64,000 nucleotides of DNA from Acinetobacter sp. ANC 5054 (GTDB lineage Bacteria > Pseudomonadota > Gammaproteobacteria > Pseudomonadales > Moraxellaceae): the NCBI RefSeq assembly GCF_002135295.1, contig NZ_NEGG01000013.1, positions 1 through 64,000 of the forward strand, in the 5' to 3' direction. Shown here one piece after another: positions 27,586 through 36,060 of the stretch (position 1 is its first letter; each line of letters begins with the position of its first letter). Made by a program: the position numbers and the translations under genes. The notes under the pieces were generated by a model that was given only the letters and a program-made list of their open reading frames with translations, did not search any database and was not told where the DNA came from.

Positions 27586-27756
27586 CTAAAAAATAACTGA
27601 AGCACTATTATAGAACCTGAAAATCACTTTGCAGCATGTTCTCTATTTTTAATTCATTGTACTGACTAAATCTGGTTTATTTTTATCTGAAGCCTTGGTT
27701 TTTTGACAGTGACACCGCTATGCTGTGTCTCAATTTCGGTATGTGCAATATGGATT

Positions 27757-29145
27757 ATGGCTAAAGCAAAAAGTATCTATCGCTGTGAACAATGTGGGGC
27801 CGATCATCCCAAATGGGCAGGTCAATGTGGCGAATGCGGTGAATGGAATTCATTGCTCGAAGTGAGTATTGCCCCCGCTGTTACCCATCGTGCTCAGCCT
27901 AAAATGGGTGGAGGTTATGCAGGTCAAGCTGCGGCAGTCACAACTTTAAATCAAGTTTCGGTTTCTACCGAATCTCGTTTGGCTACGGGCATTGGCGAAT
28001 TTGACCGTGTACTGGGTGGCGGTTTGGTCACAGGTTCTGTGGTACTGATCGGCGGTGATCCCGGCATCGGTAAATCCACGATTTTGCTGCAAACTGCAAC
28101 ACATATGGCAACAGATAAAAGTGCTGCACTCTATATCACGGGAGAGGAGTCATTATCGCAAGTTGCTTTACGTGCACAGCGCTTAGATTTACCAACGGAT
28201 CAGCTCAAAGTCATGGCTGAAACCTGTGTAGAACGTATCTGTGAAGTGCTTGCCCATGAACGTCCTGCGGTTGCCATTATTGACTCCATTCAAACCATTT
28301 ATACTGAAACATTACAGTCTGCACCGGGTGGTGTATCGCAGATTCGTGAATCAGCAGCTTTACTGACCCGTTTTGCCAAAAATAGCGGCACTGCCCTGTT
28401 TATCGTAGGTCACGTGACCAAAGAAGGTTCATTGGCAGGTCCACGTGTTTTAGAACACATGGTGGACTGTGTCTTGTATTTTGAAGGTCAATCCGACTCG
28501 CGCTTTCGTATGATCCGCGCGGTGAAAAACCGTTTTGGTGCAGTCAACGAATTGGGTGTTTTTGGCATGACCGATAAAGGTCTACGTGAGGTATCCAATC
28601 CATCAGCCATTTTCCTCAGTCGTTATGACGAAGCCATTCCCGGTTCAATTGTGATGATTAGCCGTGAAGGAACTCGACCACTGTTGGTTGAGGTTCAAGC
28701 ATTGGTGGATGATGCGCATGGGCAACCGCGCCGTGTTGCACTGGGTTTAGAGCAAAACCGACTCAATATGTTACTCGCAGTAATGCACCGACATGGTGGT
28801 GTGCAAACTGCTGGGCAAGATGTCTATGTCAATGTAGTGGGTGGTCTAAAGATTACTGAAACAGGTTCCGATTTGGCTGTACTGCTCGCCTGTGCCTCAA
28901 GCTTACGTGGCAAAGCCCTTCCTCAGCATTTAGCTGTCTTTGGTGAAGTTGGACTTTCTGGTGAAATTCGTCCAGTGCCAAATGGACAAGAACGGCTGAA
29001 AGAAGCCATTAAACATGGTTTTAAATACATCATTTTACCGCGTGGCAATGCCCCGCAAAAACCAATTCCGGGTGTACAAATTATTTCGGTTGCGCGTCTA
29101 CACGAAGCCTTGAGTCAAGCAATTACACTAACGGATGAAACTTAA
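27757..29145 (+). CDS. radA: DNA repair protein RadA
   Basis: A RecA-like branch-migration helicase of 462 residues. It has the N-terminal four-Cys zinc finger (Cys10, 13, 24, 27 in CEQCGADHPKWAGQCGEC), Walker A GGDPGIGKST, the RadA-specific KNRFG motif, and a Lon-like C-terminal domain with GEVGLSGEIRPV. The frame is open from 27703, but ATG 27757 gives the family N-terminus MAKAKSIYRCEQCG. It acts on recombination intermediates in the cytoplasm. Confidence 0.96.
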   Translation: MAKAKSIYRCEQCGADHPKWAGQCGECGEWNSLLEVSIAPAVTHRAQPKMGGGYAGQAAAVTTLNQVSVSTESRLATGIGEFDRVLGGGLVTGSVVLIGGDPGIGKSTILLQTATHMATDKSAALYITGEESLSQVALRAQRLDLPTDQLKVMAETCVERICEVLAHERPAVAIIDSIQTIYTETLQSAPGGVSQIRESAALLTRFAKNSGTALFIVGHVTKEGSLAGPRVLEHMVDCVLYFEGQSDSRFRMIRAVKNRFGAVNELGVFGMTDKGLREVSNPSAIFLSRYDEAIPGSIVMISREGTRPLLVEVQALVDDAHGQPRRVALGLEQNRLNMLLAVMHRHGGVQTAGQDVYVNVVGGLKITETGSDLAVLLACASSLRGKALPQHLAVFGEVGLSGEIRPVPNGQERLKEAIKHGFKYIILPRGNAPQKPIPGVQIISVARLHEALSQAITLTDET

Positions 29146-29268
29146 TCTAAAGTTATGTTTTATTTTGAATGAATTTTCAATTTTTTACTGATGTTCTATT
29201 GAAATTCGATACAAATGGCGGCATAACTAGATGGCTATTTTTACTTTTTATAGATATAGGAAAATTTA

Positions 29269-30258
29269 ATGGAAGTTCGACAGCGTGGTTTGATGACTGC
29301 TCTTTTAACAGCAGCCCTTTTGGTAACTCCGTTTGCAGAAGCGAAACGTGCTGGTGGCGGTAAAAGCCATGGTATGAGCCGTCAAGCAGCTCCAACTCAG
29401 TCTTATCAACAACCTCGTCAATCTGCTCCAGCTCAACAACCTGTTGCACCTGCAACAGCACCTCAAAAGTCTGGTTCTAATGTTGGCGGTATGGTTGCTG
29501 CTGGTGTTGCCGGTGCTGCAATTGGTGCAGTTGCTGCAAATGCGATGGCTGATGACAACAATGGTCAAGCAGCATCTGAAGCTCAAGCACAGCAACAGGA
29601 AGAAAAAGGCGGTATTCCAGGTTGGATCTGGATTTTACTTGCAGCAGCTGTAGCCTTCTTTATTTTCCGTAAGATGGGCGCAAAAAAAAAACTAGCCGCT
29701 AACAACCCATACGCACCAAATAGCGGTGCTAACAATGCACCGTTTGGTCAGCAAACTGCTGCTCCACGTGCGGGTAATGACAGCACCAATATTTTTGGTA
29801 ACTCAGTAGGCGGTAACTCTGCTGCATCAAATGCTCCATTTGGCGCAGCAGCAGCTGGAGCTGCGTATACCAATAGTGGTAGTCAATTGCCAGATGGTAC
29901 TGAGCCTGCAACATTCTTACGTGTTGCACGTCAGCGTTTTAACCACATTCAATCAATGAATACAGCGAGTAACATCTCTGAAATTCAGCGTTACTTAACA
30001 CCAGATCTTTACCAGTCAATGTATAACGACATCATGACGAATAAAGATGAAGACGTTGCTGAGTTCTCGAACTTAAATGCAATGGTAGTTGATTCTGCAA
30101 ATGAAAATGGTCAATACGTTGTAAGCGTACGCTTTACAGGTACAGTAAGTGAAGATCTAAACAGCCTTCCACAGCCGTTTGCTGAAGTATGGCATTTTGT
30201 AAAACCTGCCGGTTCACAACAAGACTGGTTGGTTGCAGGTATCCAACAAGAGCAATAA
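29269..30258 (+). CDS. Tim44-domain membrane-associated protein
   Basis: A 329-residue protein with a signal peptide (cleavage probably after AEA, residue 25), a Gln/Pro/Ala-rich linker, a glycine/alanine-rich stretch, a membrane segment at about 112-133 (GWIWILLAAAVAFFIF) and a second low-complexity linker. The C-terminal 130 residues form a Tim44-like domain (TFLRVARQRFNHIQSMN, ...IQRYLTPDLYQSMYNDI, ...FAEVWHFVKPAG...WLVAGIQQ). Bacterial members have no settled role. It follows radA by 123 bases and may have its own promoter. Confidence 0.85.
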   Translation: MEVRQRGLMTALLTAALLVTPFAEAKRAGGGKSHGMSRQAAPTQSYQQPRQSAPAQQPVAPATAPQKSGSNVGGMVAAGVAGAAIGAVAANAMADDNNGQAASEAQAQQQEEKGGIPGWIWILLAAAVAFFIFRKMGAKKKLAANNPYAPNSGANNAPFGQQTAAPRAGNDSTNIFGNSVGGNSAASNAPFGAAAAGAAYTNSGSQLPDGTEPATFLRVARQRFNHIQSMNTASNISEIQRYLTPDLYQSMYNDIMTNKDEDVAEFSNLNAMVVDSANENGQYVVSVRFTGTVSEDLNSLPQPFAEVWHFVKPAGSQQDWLVAGIQQEQ

Positions 30259-30288
30259 TGTAAAAATTTAAATATTTTTGCATTCTAA

Positions 30289-30314
30289 AATAGCGACTTC
30301 GGTCGCTATTTTTT
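30289..30314 (+). terminator. Terminator with UUCG tetraloop after the Tim44-domain gene
   Basis: AATAGCGAC-TTCG-GTCGCTATTTTTTT has a perfect 9-bp stem capped by the stable UUCG loop. Confidence 0.9.
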
Positions 30315-30425
30315 TATTCAAAACAAGCCCCCATTCCTCACTTCTTTTCAGCAAATTTATCTCAAAAGCCATTCTATATTTCTGAAAGATCAAAAGATTT
30401 GATCGTTGAGCATTTAAATTATAAA

Positions 30426-30440
30426 TAATAATTGTTATCA
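30426..30440. promoter_or_regulatory. Fur box ahead of the iron-uptake accessory operon
   Basis: On the minus strand the sequence reads TGATAACAATTATTA, matching the 7-1-7 Fur consensus TGATAATNATTATCA in 12 of 14 specified positions. It lies 41 bases before the DUF3649 gene and overlaps a likely -10 region (TTGATC at 30399, TATAAA at 30420). Confidence 0.7.
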
Positions 30441-30480
30441 TTTAGATTATATTTAACTCAATTGCACGCACTTATTTCTT

Positions 30481-30828
30481 ATGAACAATTCTCCACCTGA
30501 GGCGATACTCACCACGATCACGCCAAAATCATCCAAAATAATTAAATCCCAAACCGCATTATTCCTTTATCGTGGCATGATTTTTTACCGCTTCTCCCTT
30601 GCATTGGTCGGTGGTTATATCCTTGCCATGTTGTCTGCGATGGTCATTGCAGAGCTGTTTCGTGAAGACCGTGGCAGCGCAGCCATGAGTGCAACCCTTG
30701 TGGCATTTACCCTGTGGAGCTGTGCATTTATTTGGGTCTTTATGGTGAATAAAACTCGAAAAGCGACACTAGGGATTTTAATTCCTGCGCTATGCCTTTA
30801 TCTGATCTTAAAAATGATAGGGCAATAA
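30481..30828 (+). CDS. DUF3649 membrane protein (iron-uptake accessory)
   Basis: A 115-residue protein with three predicted membrane segments (FSLALVGGYILAMLSAMVI, LVAFTLWSCAFIWVFMV, LGILIPALCLYLILKMIG). Size and layout match DUF3649 proteins, which occur with PepSY and DUF3325 proteins in siderophore uptake loci. It ends one base before the PepSY gene starts, so they are one transcript. A Fur box precedes it. The molecular role is unknown. Confidence 0.8.
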   Translation: MNNSPPEAILTTITPKSSKIIKSQTALFLYRGMIFYRFSLALVGGYILAMLSAMVIAELFREDRGSAAMSATLVAFTLWSCAFIWVFMVNKTRKATLGILIPALCLYLILKMIGQ

Positions 30829-30829
30829 C

Positions 30830-32575
30830 ATGCGCGTAGATGCAAAAGTTGAAGGCCCACGCCAATCCATGTCTTGGCTGCATACTTGGGCCAGTTTAGT
30901 TTTAGGTTGGTTGCTGTATGCCATATTCCTTACAGGTACGCTGAGCTTTTTCAAAAATGAAATTACCGTCTGGATGACGCCAGAACTACATCAATCTGTA
31001 CCTTACAACAGTCAAGTACAGCAAACTCAAGTCGCCTTAAATTATTTACAACAGCAACATCCTGATGCTGCTGCGTGGAATATCTTGCTACCCAACTCAC
31101 GACAAAATGCAACGCTCATTACTGTACGTAAGCAAGGCGAAGACCCACGTGCACGTCGTGGCGGTCAGCAAATTTACATTGACAGTGTGACAGGCGAAGT
31201 CCTAAAGCCGCGTGAAACTCGTGGCGGCAATTTTCTTTATCGCTTTCACTTTGAACTGTATGGCTTACCGCGCGTTTGGACACGTTGGTTTGTGGGTATC
31301 GCAACATTATTAATGCTCGTGGCAATAATTAGCGGTGTGATCACCCATAAAAAGATTTTTAAAGATTTCTTTACTTTCCGCTCAGGCAAAGGTCAGCGTT
31401 CATGGTTAGATGCGCATAATGCCACAGCGGTATTCGCACTACCCTTCCACATCATGATCACGTTTAGTGGTTTGTTGCTTCTGCTTTTCACCATTATGCC
31501 GTGGGGTGTAGAGCGCATTTATGAAAATCGTGGACAATTCTTACAAGAACAAAATCGTGCTCTCGTTCAGGACAATAAGTCTGAAGGACGTGAAGAACGT
31601 GGTGAACGCCCACAGCAAGGCCGTGCTAAACCTACAGAAAATCAAGGCGAAAATCGTGCTGATGGTCGTGGTGAAGGCAGAGGAGATCGTAGATCTAAAC
31701 GTGAAGAACAACATATCGTTGCTGCTCCATTAACAGATTTAGCGCCTATTGTGACTGCAGTACAAAAGGAGTGGAAAAGTAACCCAATTAGTACCATTAG
31801 CATTATTGCGCCAAACACAGATCAGGCAAAAATCGAACTGCGCGCCTTACATGGCGAAAGCGTCGCCTATCGTAATGTCTATGCCAGCAAACAGTTTGAT
31901 GGCGTAACAGGCAAAGACTTAACTGACGAAAGTGCCAAGTTAAAGAACCCTTCTGTGCCGATGGGCATTTACAATGTAGTGACAACCCTACATGAAGCAC
32001 GCGGTGTGGATCTTGCACTACGCTGGTTATTGTTTATTTCAGGTATCGTTGGGACAATGATGGTCGCGACAGGCTTGATTTTATGGTGTGTTAAACGTGC
32101 ACCTCAGCAGCAAAAGCAAGGTTTTAAATCCTTTGGTTATCGTACAGTTGAAGTGACAAATATCGCAGCCATTATTGGTTTACCGATTGCCTGTGCAGCA
32201 TTTTTCTATGCCAACCGTTTTATTCCTGTGCAGTTGGAAAACCGTTTGGAATGGGAAATTCGTAGTTTCTTTATTGTTTGGCTACTGACGCTAGTTTATG
32301 CGATGTTGCGTAGCCATCGTCAGGCTTGGCTAGAACTTTTGGCTTTCGCAAGTGTCATTTTTGCCTTATTGCCGATCCTTAATTTTATGACTGGTGGGCA
32401 GCCACTATGGAATACTATTGTGAATGGGCAATGGCTGATTGCCTCTTTTGATTTAGCCATGTGGTTACTGGCACTTTTATTTGCCTACTCATTTTATAAA
32501 GTGAAAAAGTATCAAGGTTTGCCAACTAAAAAAGCCAAAGTGTCTAAATCTTCTGAACAGGAGGCTGAAGCATGA
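30830..32575 (+). CDS. PepSY-associated membrane protein (PiuB-like, iron-regulated)
   Basis: A 581-residue inner-membrane protein with four or more membrane segments and PepSY-type periplasmic regions. SWLHTWASLVLGWLLYAIFLTGTLSFF near the N-terminus (first helix with conserved His) and NATAVFALPFHIMITFSGLLL are typical of the family, members of which are thought to reduce or release ferric siderophores. Residues about 237-300 are a highly charged low-complexity insertion rich in Arg, Glu and Gly (GREERGERPQQGR and onward). The gene overlaps the next one by four bases. Confidence 0.88.
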   Translation: MRVDAKVEGPRQSMSWLHTWASLVLGWLLYAIFLTGTLSFFKNEITVWMTPELHQSVPYNSQVQQTQVALNYLQQQHPDAAAWNILLPNSRQNATLITVRKQGEDPRARRGGQQIYIDSVTGEVLKPRETRGGNFLYRFHFELYGLPRVWTRWFVGIATLLMLVAIISGVITHKKIFKDFFTFRSGKGQRSWLDAHNATAVFALPFHIMITFSGLLLLLFTIMPWGVERIYENRGQFLQEQNRALVQDNKSEGREERGERPQQGRAKPTENQGENRADGRGEGRGDRRSKREEQHIVAAPLTDLAPIVTAVQKEWKSNPISTISIIAPNTDQAKIELRALHGESVAYRNVYASKQFDGVTGKDLTDESAKLKNPSVPMGIYNVVTTLHEARGVDLALRWLLFISGIVGTMMVATGLILWCVKRAPQQQKQGFKSFGYRTVEVTNIAAIIGLPIACAAFFYANRFIPVQLENRLEWEIRSFFIVWLLTLVYAMLRSHRQAWLELLAFASVIFALLPILNFMTGGQPLWNTIVNGQWLIASFDLAMWLLALLFAYSFYKVKKYQGLPTKKAKVSKSSEQEAEA

Positions 32576-32910
32576 TCTTTTTTCTCCTAATTTGGTCACT
32601 GAGCAGTTTAGGCTTTTTTGCATTAGCCTGTTCAATGTCTAAGCATCAGAAACAGTTTTTTCAACATGAACTCAGTGTCGGAAAAACTCGCCTTGCGACA
32701 TTGGTCGGCTGGTGCTTGCTGATTCTTGCCCTAATGCTCTGTCTATCCTTAGGCACACCAAGCAATGACATCAGTTATTGGTTTGGTGCTTTGACCATTG
32801 CGGCATTGTGTGTCGGTTTATGTATCAGTTATTTCGCCACGTATTTTTGGAAGATGATCGGTACATTAGTGGTCATCTTTGTCTTGTCGTCCTTAATGCT
32901 GAAATACTGA
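32572..32910 (+). CDS. DUF3325 membrane protein
   Basis: A 112-residue protein with about four membrane segments. FALACSMSKHQKQFF near the N-terminus is the typical DUF3325 part. The ATGA overlap with the PepSY gene shows translational coupling. It is the third member of the DUF3649-PepSY-DUF3325 set that accompanies TonB-dependent siderophore receptors in related bacteria; no receptor gene is in this window. Confidence 0.82.
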   Translation: MIFFLLIWSLSSLGFFALACSMSKHQKQFFQHELSVGKTRLATLVGWCLLILALMLCLSLGTPSNDISYWFGALTIAALCVGLCISYFATYFWKMIGTLVVIFVLSSLMLKY

Positions 32911-33004
32911 TTAGAACGAAAATGTTTTTAAAAGCTGATCTTCGGATTGGCTTTTTTAATGCCAACCGATTAGGCTATGCGCATTCTGCTTTTTTGGATT
33001 TCTC

Positions 33005-33526
33005 ATGTCTGACCTTCCTATTTCTCCCGCTTTGTATAACCGTGCGATGGCCGGCAATAAAGATGCTCAATTTGAATTGGCTGAAATTTACATGCAAAGT
33101 GAAAATGATGAGCATGTCGAACTTGCTGAAGAATGGGCATTGAAAGCTGCACAGCTGGGTCATATCGAAGCCATGTATTGGTTGGGCGAAGGCTATGCGG
33201 TCTATGCCAAAGACTTACTGGAAGAAGATCCTGAAGAATCTAAGACTTATTTCGAACATGCGCACCGTTGGTTAGAACAAGCTGCTAAGCATGATCACCC
33301 TGCTGCAATTTTAGAATTGGCCAATTTTTACCGCCGTGGTGATGTAGTGGAAAAAGACGTTGCTAAATCTATTGAGCTGGTTGAACAGTCTGCCAAACTC
33401 GGTGAAGTCCAAGCCATGCGTGATTTGGCTTTTATTTATGCCAATGGTTTAGGTATAGATGCTGACGAAGAAAAAGCAGATTACTGGAATGAAAAAGCCA
33501 ATGTGGCTGAACAACCAGAAGCTTAA
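33005..33526 (+). CDS. Sel1-like repeat protein
   Basis: A soluble 173-residue protein made of about four Sel1/TPR-like helical repeats: AMAGNKDAQFELAEIYM, AAQLGHIEAMYWLGEGYA, AAKHDHPAAILELANFYRRG and SAKLGEVQAMRDLAFIYANG. Such repeats bind other proteins. No signal peptide is present, so it is cytoplasmic. The ATG has only a weak GGA upstream. It follows the DUF3325 gene by 94 bases and is probably independent of it. Confidence 0.85.
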   Translation: MSDLPISPALYNRAMAGNKDAQFELAEIYMQSENDEHVELAEEWALKAAQLGHIEAMYWLGEGYAVYAKDLLEEDPEESKTYFEHAHRWLEQAAKHDHPAAILELANFYRRGDVVEKDVAKSIELVEQSAKLGEVQAMRDLAFIYANGLGIDADEEKADYWNEKANVAEQPEA

Positions 33527-33535
33527 AACTTAAAT

Positions 33536-33563
33536 AAAAAAGCCCATCCAATGATGGGCTTTT
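33536..33563. terminator. Bidirectional terminator after the Sel1-like gene
   Basis: AAAGCCCATC-CAAT-GATGGGCTTT is a 10-bp stem with A- and T-runs on both sides, between convergent genes. Confidence 0.85.
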
Positions 33564-33592
33564 GCTTTTAGAGCGGTGTTTAGTTAACTGTG

Positions 33593-34117
33593 CTAATTTG
33601 CAAAATACTGATTCGCATCGACTGTTATTACTTGACTGCAAATGCCTTCAGCTCGACGCTGCTGTTCAAAAACCTTAGCTGGCATAGCATCGAAACTGTC
33701 AAAGAAACTAATCTCGGTTTCGTCAATGTCATACACTAAGGAATGATTACCTACACCTTCTAGAGTGTCGTAATACACAATCACAAATTGATTTTGCTCA
33801 AAAGCTTGCTGAATTTCGGCATAGCTAATGGCAGGTACTATTGGAAGTTTTAATTGTTCCGCTTCTGCATACTGACGCTTTTCACTATCCTGCAAATCAG
33901 GGTCTGGTGCGGTAGAAAACTCCACTTGAAAACCAAACTTTTTCAGTCCAAGCGCTAGACCAATGGTGGTTGTGCCATGCCCTGCTTCGTAGCCACAGAC
34001 TTCTATCAGTTGTTGAATCTCGGCATCTATACCTAAATGCTGTAACAGCATCCAAACTGCATAAATCCCGCCATTGGCTTCAAGATCGGCTAATTCATCT
34101 GGGATTTGGACTGACAT
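33593..34117 (-). CDS. Peptidase C39-like domain protein, possibly inactive
   Basis: A 174-residue protein with the fold pattern of C39-like cysteine peptidases: ANGGIYAVWMLLQHLGIDAE (helix that normally starts with the catalytic Cys), VPAISYAEIQQAFEQNQFVIVYYDT and GNHSLVYDIDETEISFFDSFD (with the catalytic His and Asp). Where active members have a Cys after the first Asn/Gly, this one has Gly-Ile-Tyr, so the nucleophile seems to be missing. No signal peptide. The role is unknown; it could be a binding or pseudo-enzyme version. Confidence 0.6.
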   Translation of the reverse strand: MSVQIPDELADLEANGGIYAVWMLLQHLGIDAEIQQLIEVCGYEAGHGTTTIGLALGLKKFGFQVEFSTAPDPDLQDSEKRQYAEAEQLKLPIVPAISYAEIQQAFEQNQFVIVYYDTLEGVGNHSLVYDIDETEISFFDSFDAMPAKVFEQQRRAEGICSQVITVDANQYFAN

Positions 34118-34184
34118 AGTGGAAACTCAAATTTTTTACATGTAGAGATGATAAACAAATTGGCTCATATTTTCCTGTGATAAT

Positions 34185-35141
34185 TCATTGTTCACGGCTT
34201 GGTACATAGACAAAAATAATGTCCAAATCTTGTTTCGGTACAAAATTCTTTTCAATCATTTGAAATTGCGTTGCGCTCATTTTTTTCACTTTGCCTGCCC
34301 AGCAAAAAGACACCAACTCGTTAGCATCCCGCTCGAGGGTCAGCTTAAAATCTTGAATGGGTTTCGCCCAATTAGCACCTGTTTTTAAGATATAACCCAA
34401 GGCTTGAAATGGTGCATGCTGTGATTTGGCCTTTCTTAGACCTGCCTTAAAGTTCTGATCCATACAGTACGTTTGATTGTCGTCACTTGGATACAAAGCC
34501 ACAGAGCCGCCTACCAGCGGTGCATATTGATGCTGTACGCGAGTAAACGCATTGGCTTTAAAGGTTTGCTTCCAGCTGTAAATCACTTGAGACGACCATG
34601 AAATGACTTCATTCGGATCTTTGGGCAATACCTTTTGCAACGCTGCATTTTTACAGTTTCTGAGCTTCACCTCGAAAGTTTCATATTCATAATCTTGGCG
34701 GCTCCACGGATTCAGCATGTCTTTTTCCGTAAATCCGCATTGCTTAAAGCTCTCGGTCATATCCACTAGTGCTTTATTTTCATCTTTATAAATAAAAGTA
34801 CGCACATGCATTGCAGGCTGAATCGATTTTCCATTCACCTGTACTTTAAAACTTTTGAGCAATTTTTCAGTATCGGCAAAATCAGATTCAAAGAAATTTT
34901 CAACTATTGGTAGCGGAAACAAGACGGTTTCGGTCACATCTTTATTGCTCAGATTTTTAAACTGATAATCGACCTTTATCATTTTTTTACTTATAAATAG
35001 GTCTTCGCTAAACATTTGAATGTCTTTATTTTTGAGGTACTGCACCCCTCCCGTTGCGACATAGCCTGTTGAATCGTTGGCTATTAGTGCCATAGAAACC
35101 ACCCCAAACCCGAACCCTAAAACCGCATCAAAAATTCTCAT
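34185..35141 (-). CDS. DUF4424 exported protein
   Basis: A 318-residue protein with a signal-like N-terminus (MRIFDAVLGFGFGVVSMALI). The segment ANDSTGYVATGGVQYLKNKDIQM, then FISKKMIKVDYQFKNLSNKDVTE, is the family signature of DUF4424; the rest is beta-rich with scattered cysteines. Function of the family is not known. It lies 19 bases downstream of the next hypothetical gene and 67 bases upstream of the C39-like gene, all on one strand. Confidence 0.8.
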   Translation of the reverse strand: MRIFDAVLGFGFGVVSMALIANDSTGYVATGGVQYLKNKDIQMFSEDLFISKKMIKVDYQFKNLSNKDVTETVLFPLPIVENFFESDFADTEKLLKSFKVQVNGKSIQPAMHVRTFIYKDENKALVDMTESFKQCGFTEKDMLNPWSRQDYEYETFEVKLRNCKNAALQKVLPKDPNEVISWSSQVIYSWKQTFKANAFTRVQHQYAPLVGGSVALYPSDDNQTYCMDQNFKAGLRKAKSQHAPFQALGYILKTGANWAKPIQDFKLTLERDANELVSFCWAGKVKKMSATQFQMIEKNFVPKQDLDIIFVYVPSREQ

Positions 35142-35160
35142 AAATTCGAATACCTAAATA

Positions 35161-35841
35161 TTATTTATCGCATTTAAAATCATCTATTAAACTTAAACGA
35201 ATACTCCTAATTTTCTCAGTTAGAAAATTAATTTGATAGACATGATAAAGAACATATGAAAAACCATTTTCAGGCAATACCTTGTTATTTAATTCTTTTT
35301 TGAAATATTCATCTTTGTAAAATTCTGATTTTTCTTGTCTTATCTGATTATAGAGTTTATTCCAAAACACTCCATCATAAGAATAAAACAACACAGAATT
35401 ACCTTTCTGATGCCAAATTGGAATTGCGTGAGCTATACGATCTCTCAATTTTATTGCATCTGATATTGTTACAAGTTTTTTTGGAAGTTCCTCTTCATCA
35501 AAAATATTAAGAGTGATTAAAAACCTTTCTAATTTCTTATCTTTATTTTTGAATAATTCATTTAATGTTGTATTTATCCCTTTACTATTTGAAGATACAT
35601 CTCTTTCAATTCCTAAACTTGTTTTAAACATTTTATCAACTGTAGAATCTAAAATATTATATTCCACAAGAAAGTCATACAATTTGATTTTTATTGTTTC
35701 TGGAACATCTTTTCCGCTAATAATTAAGCTTTCTAACTCCGTATGAGGCAATTCCCCTATTTCTTTTGGTAACTTTAGTTGCCTTTCAGCTATCTCATTA
35801 TAACTAAATATTTCTTTTTTCCTTTTTTTCCAAAACCACAT
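35161..35841 (-). CDS. Hypothetical protein with RxxxxH (HEPN-like) motif
   Basis: A 226-residue protein, unusually AT-rich and rich in Lys, Ile and Asn compared with its neighbours, which may point to recent acquisition. It has a basic N-terminus (FWKKRKKE), long helices and SDAIKLRDRIAHAIPIW, where RDRIAH fits the RxxxxH active-site motif of HEPN ribonucleases. I do not recognise a named family. It lies directly upstream of the DUF4424 gene and downstream of nothing on its strand, so it may be the first gene of a short operon. Confidence 0.6.
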   Translation of the reverse strand: MWFWKKRKKEIFSYNEIAERQLKLPKEIGELPHTELESLIISGKDVPETIKIKLYDFLVEYNILDSTVDKMFKTSLGIERDVSSNSKGINTTLNELFKNKDKKLERFLITLNIFDEEELPKKLVTISDAIKLRDRIAHAIPIWHQKGNSVLFYSYDGVFWNKLYNQIRQEKSEFYKDEYFKKELNNKVLPENGFSYVLYHVYQINFLTEKIRSIRLSLIDDFKCDK

Positions 35842-35885
35842 AGCACAAACCTAATTTTATTGCTTCGAATCTAATCAATTTATCA

Positions 35886-35914
35886 TTGGAACAAAATCCA
35901 TTTCCAAGTACAAT
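35886..35914 (+). promoter_or_regulatory. Sigma-70 promoter of the ahcY riboswitch transcript
   Basis: TTGGAA (35886-35891) and TACAAT (35909-35914) have the ideal 17-base spacing. Transcription would start at about 35921, just before the riboswitch. Confidence 0.65.
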
Positions 35915-35923
35915 AGCCCGCTA

Positions 35924-36027
35924 GTCGAGGGATGCTGCGACTTTTTCACAGGCACATAAATGTGAAATCGCTAGGCTCGACGATTCGGTTCAATACTCTA
36001 TTGAATCAACAACGGCATCCGCGAACA
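35924..36027 (+). promoter_or_regulatory. S-adenosylhomocysteine (SAH) riboswitch
   Basis: The leader of ahcY has the arrangement of the SAH riboswitch. P1 pairs GTCGAG (35924-35929) with CTCGAC (35976-35981). P2 pairs GCGA and TTTCACA with TGTGAAA and TCGC (35937-35970). The pseudoknot pairs GGATGC (35930-35935) with GCATCC (36015-36020). The conserved core text GATGCTGCGAC, CTAGGCTCG and CAACGGCATCCGCG fits the family. It turns ahcY on when SAH builds up. Confidence 0.9.
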
Positions 36028-36060
36028 TAATGATCAATTGTTTTTATTAAGGAGATCGTG

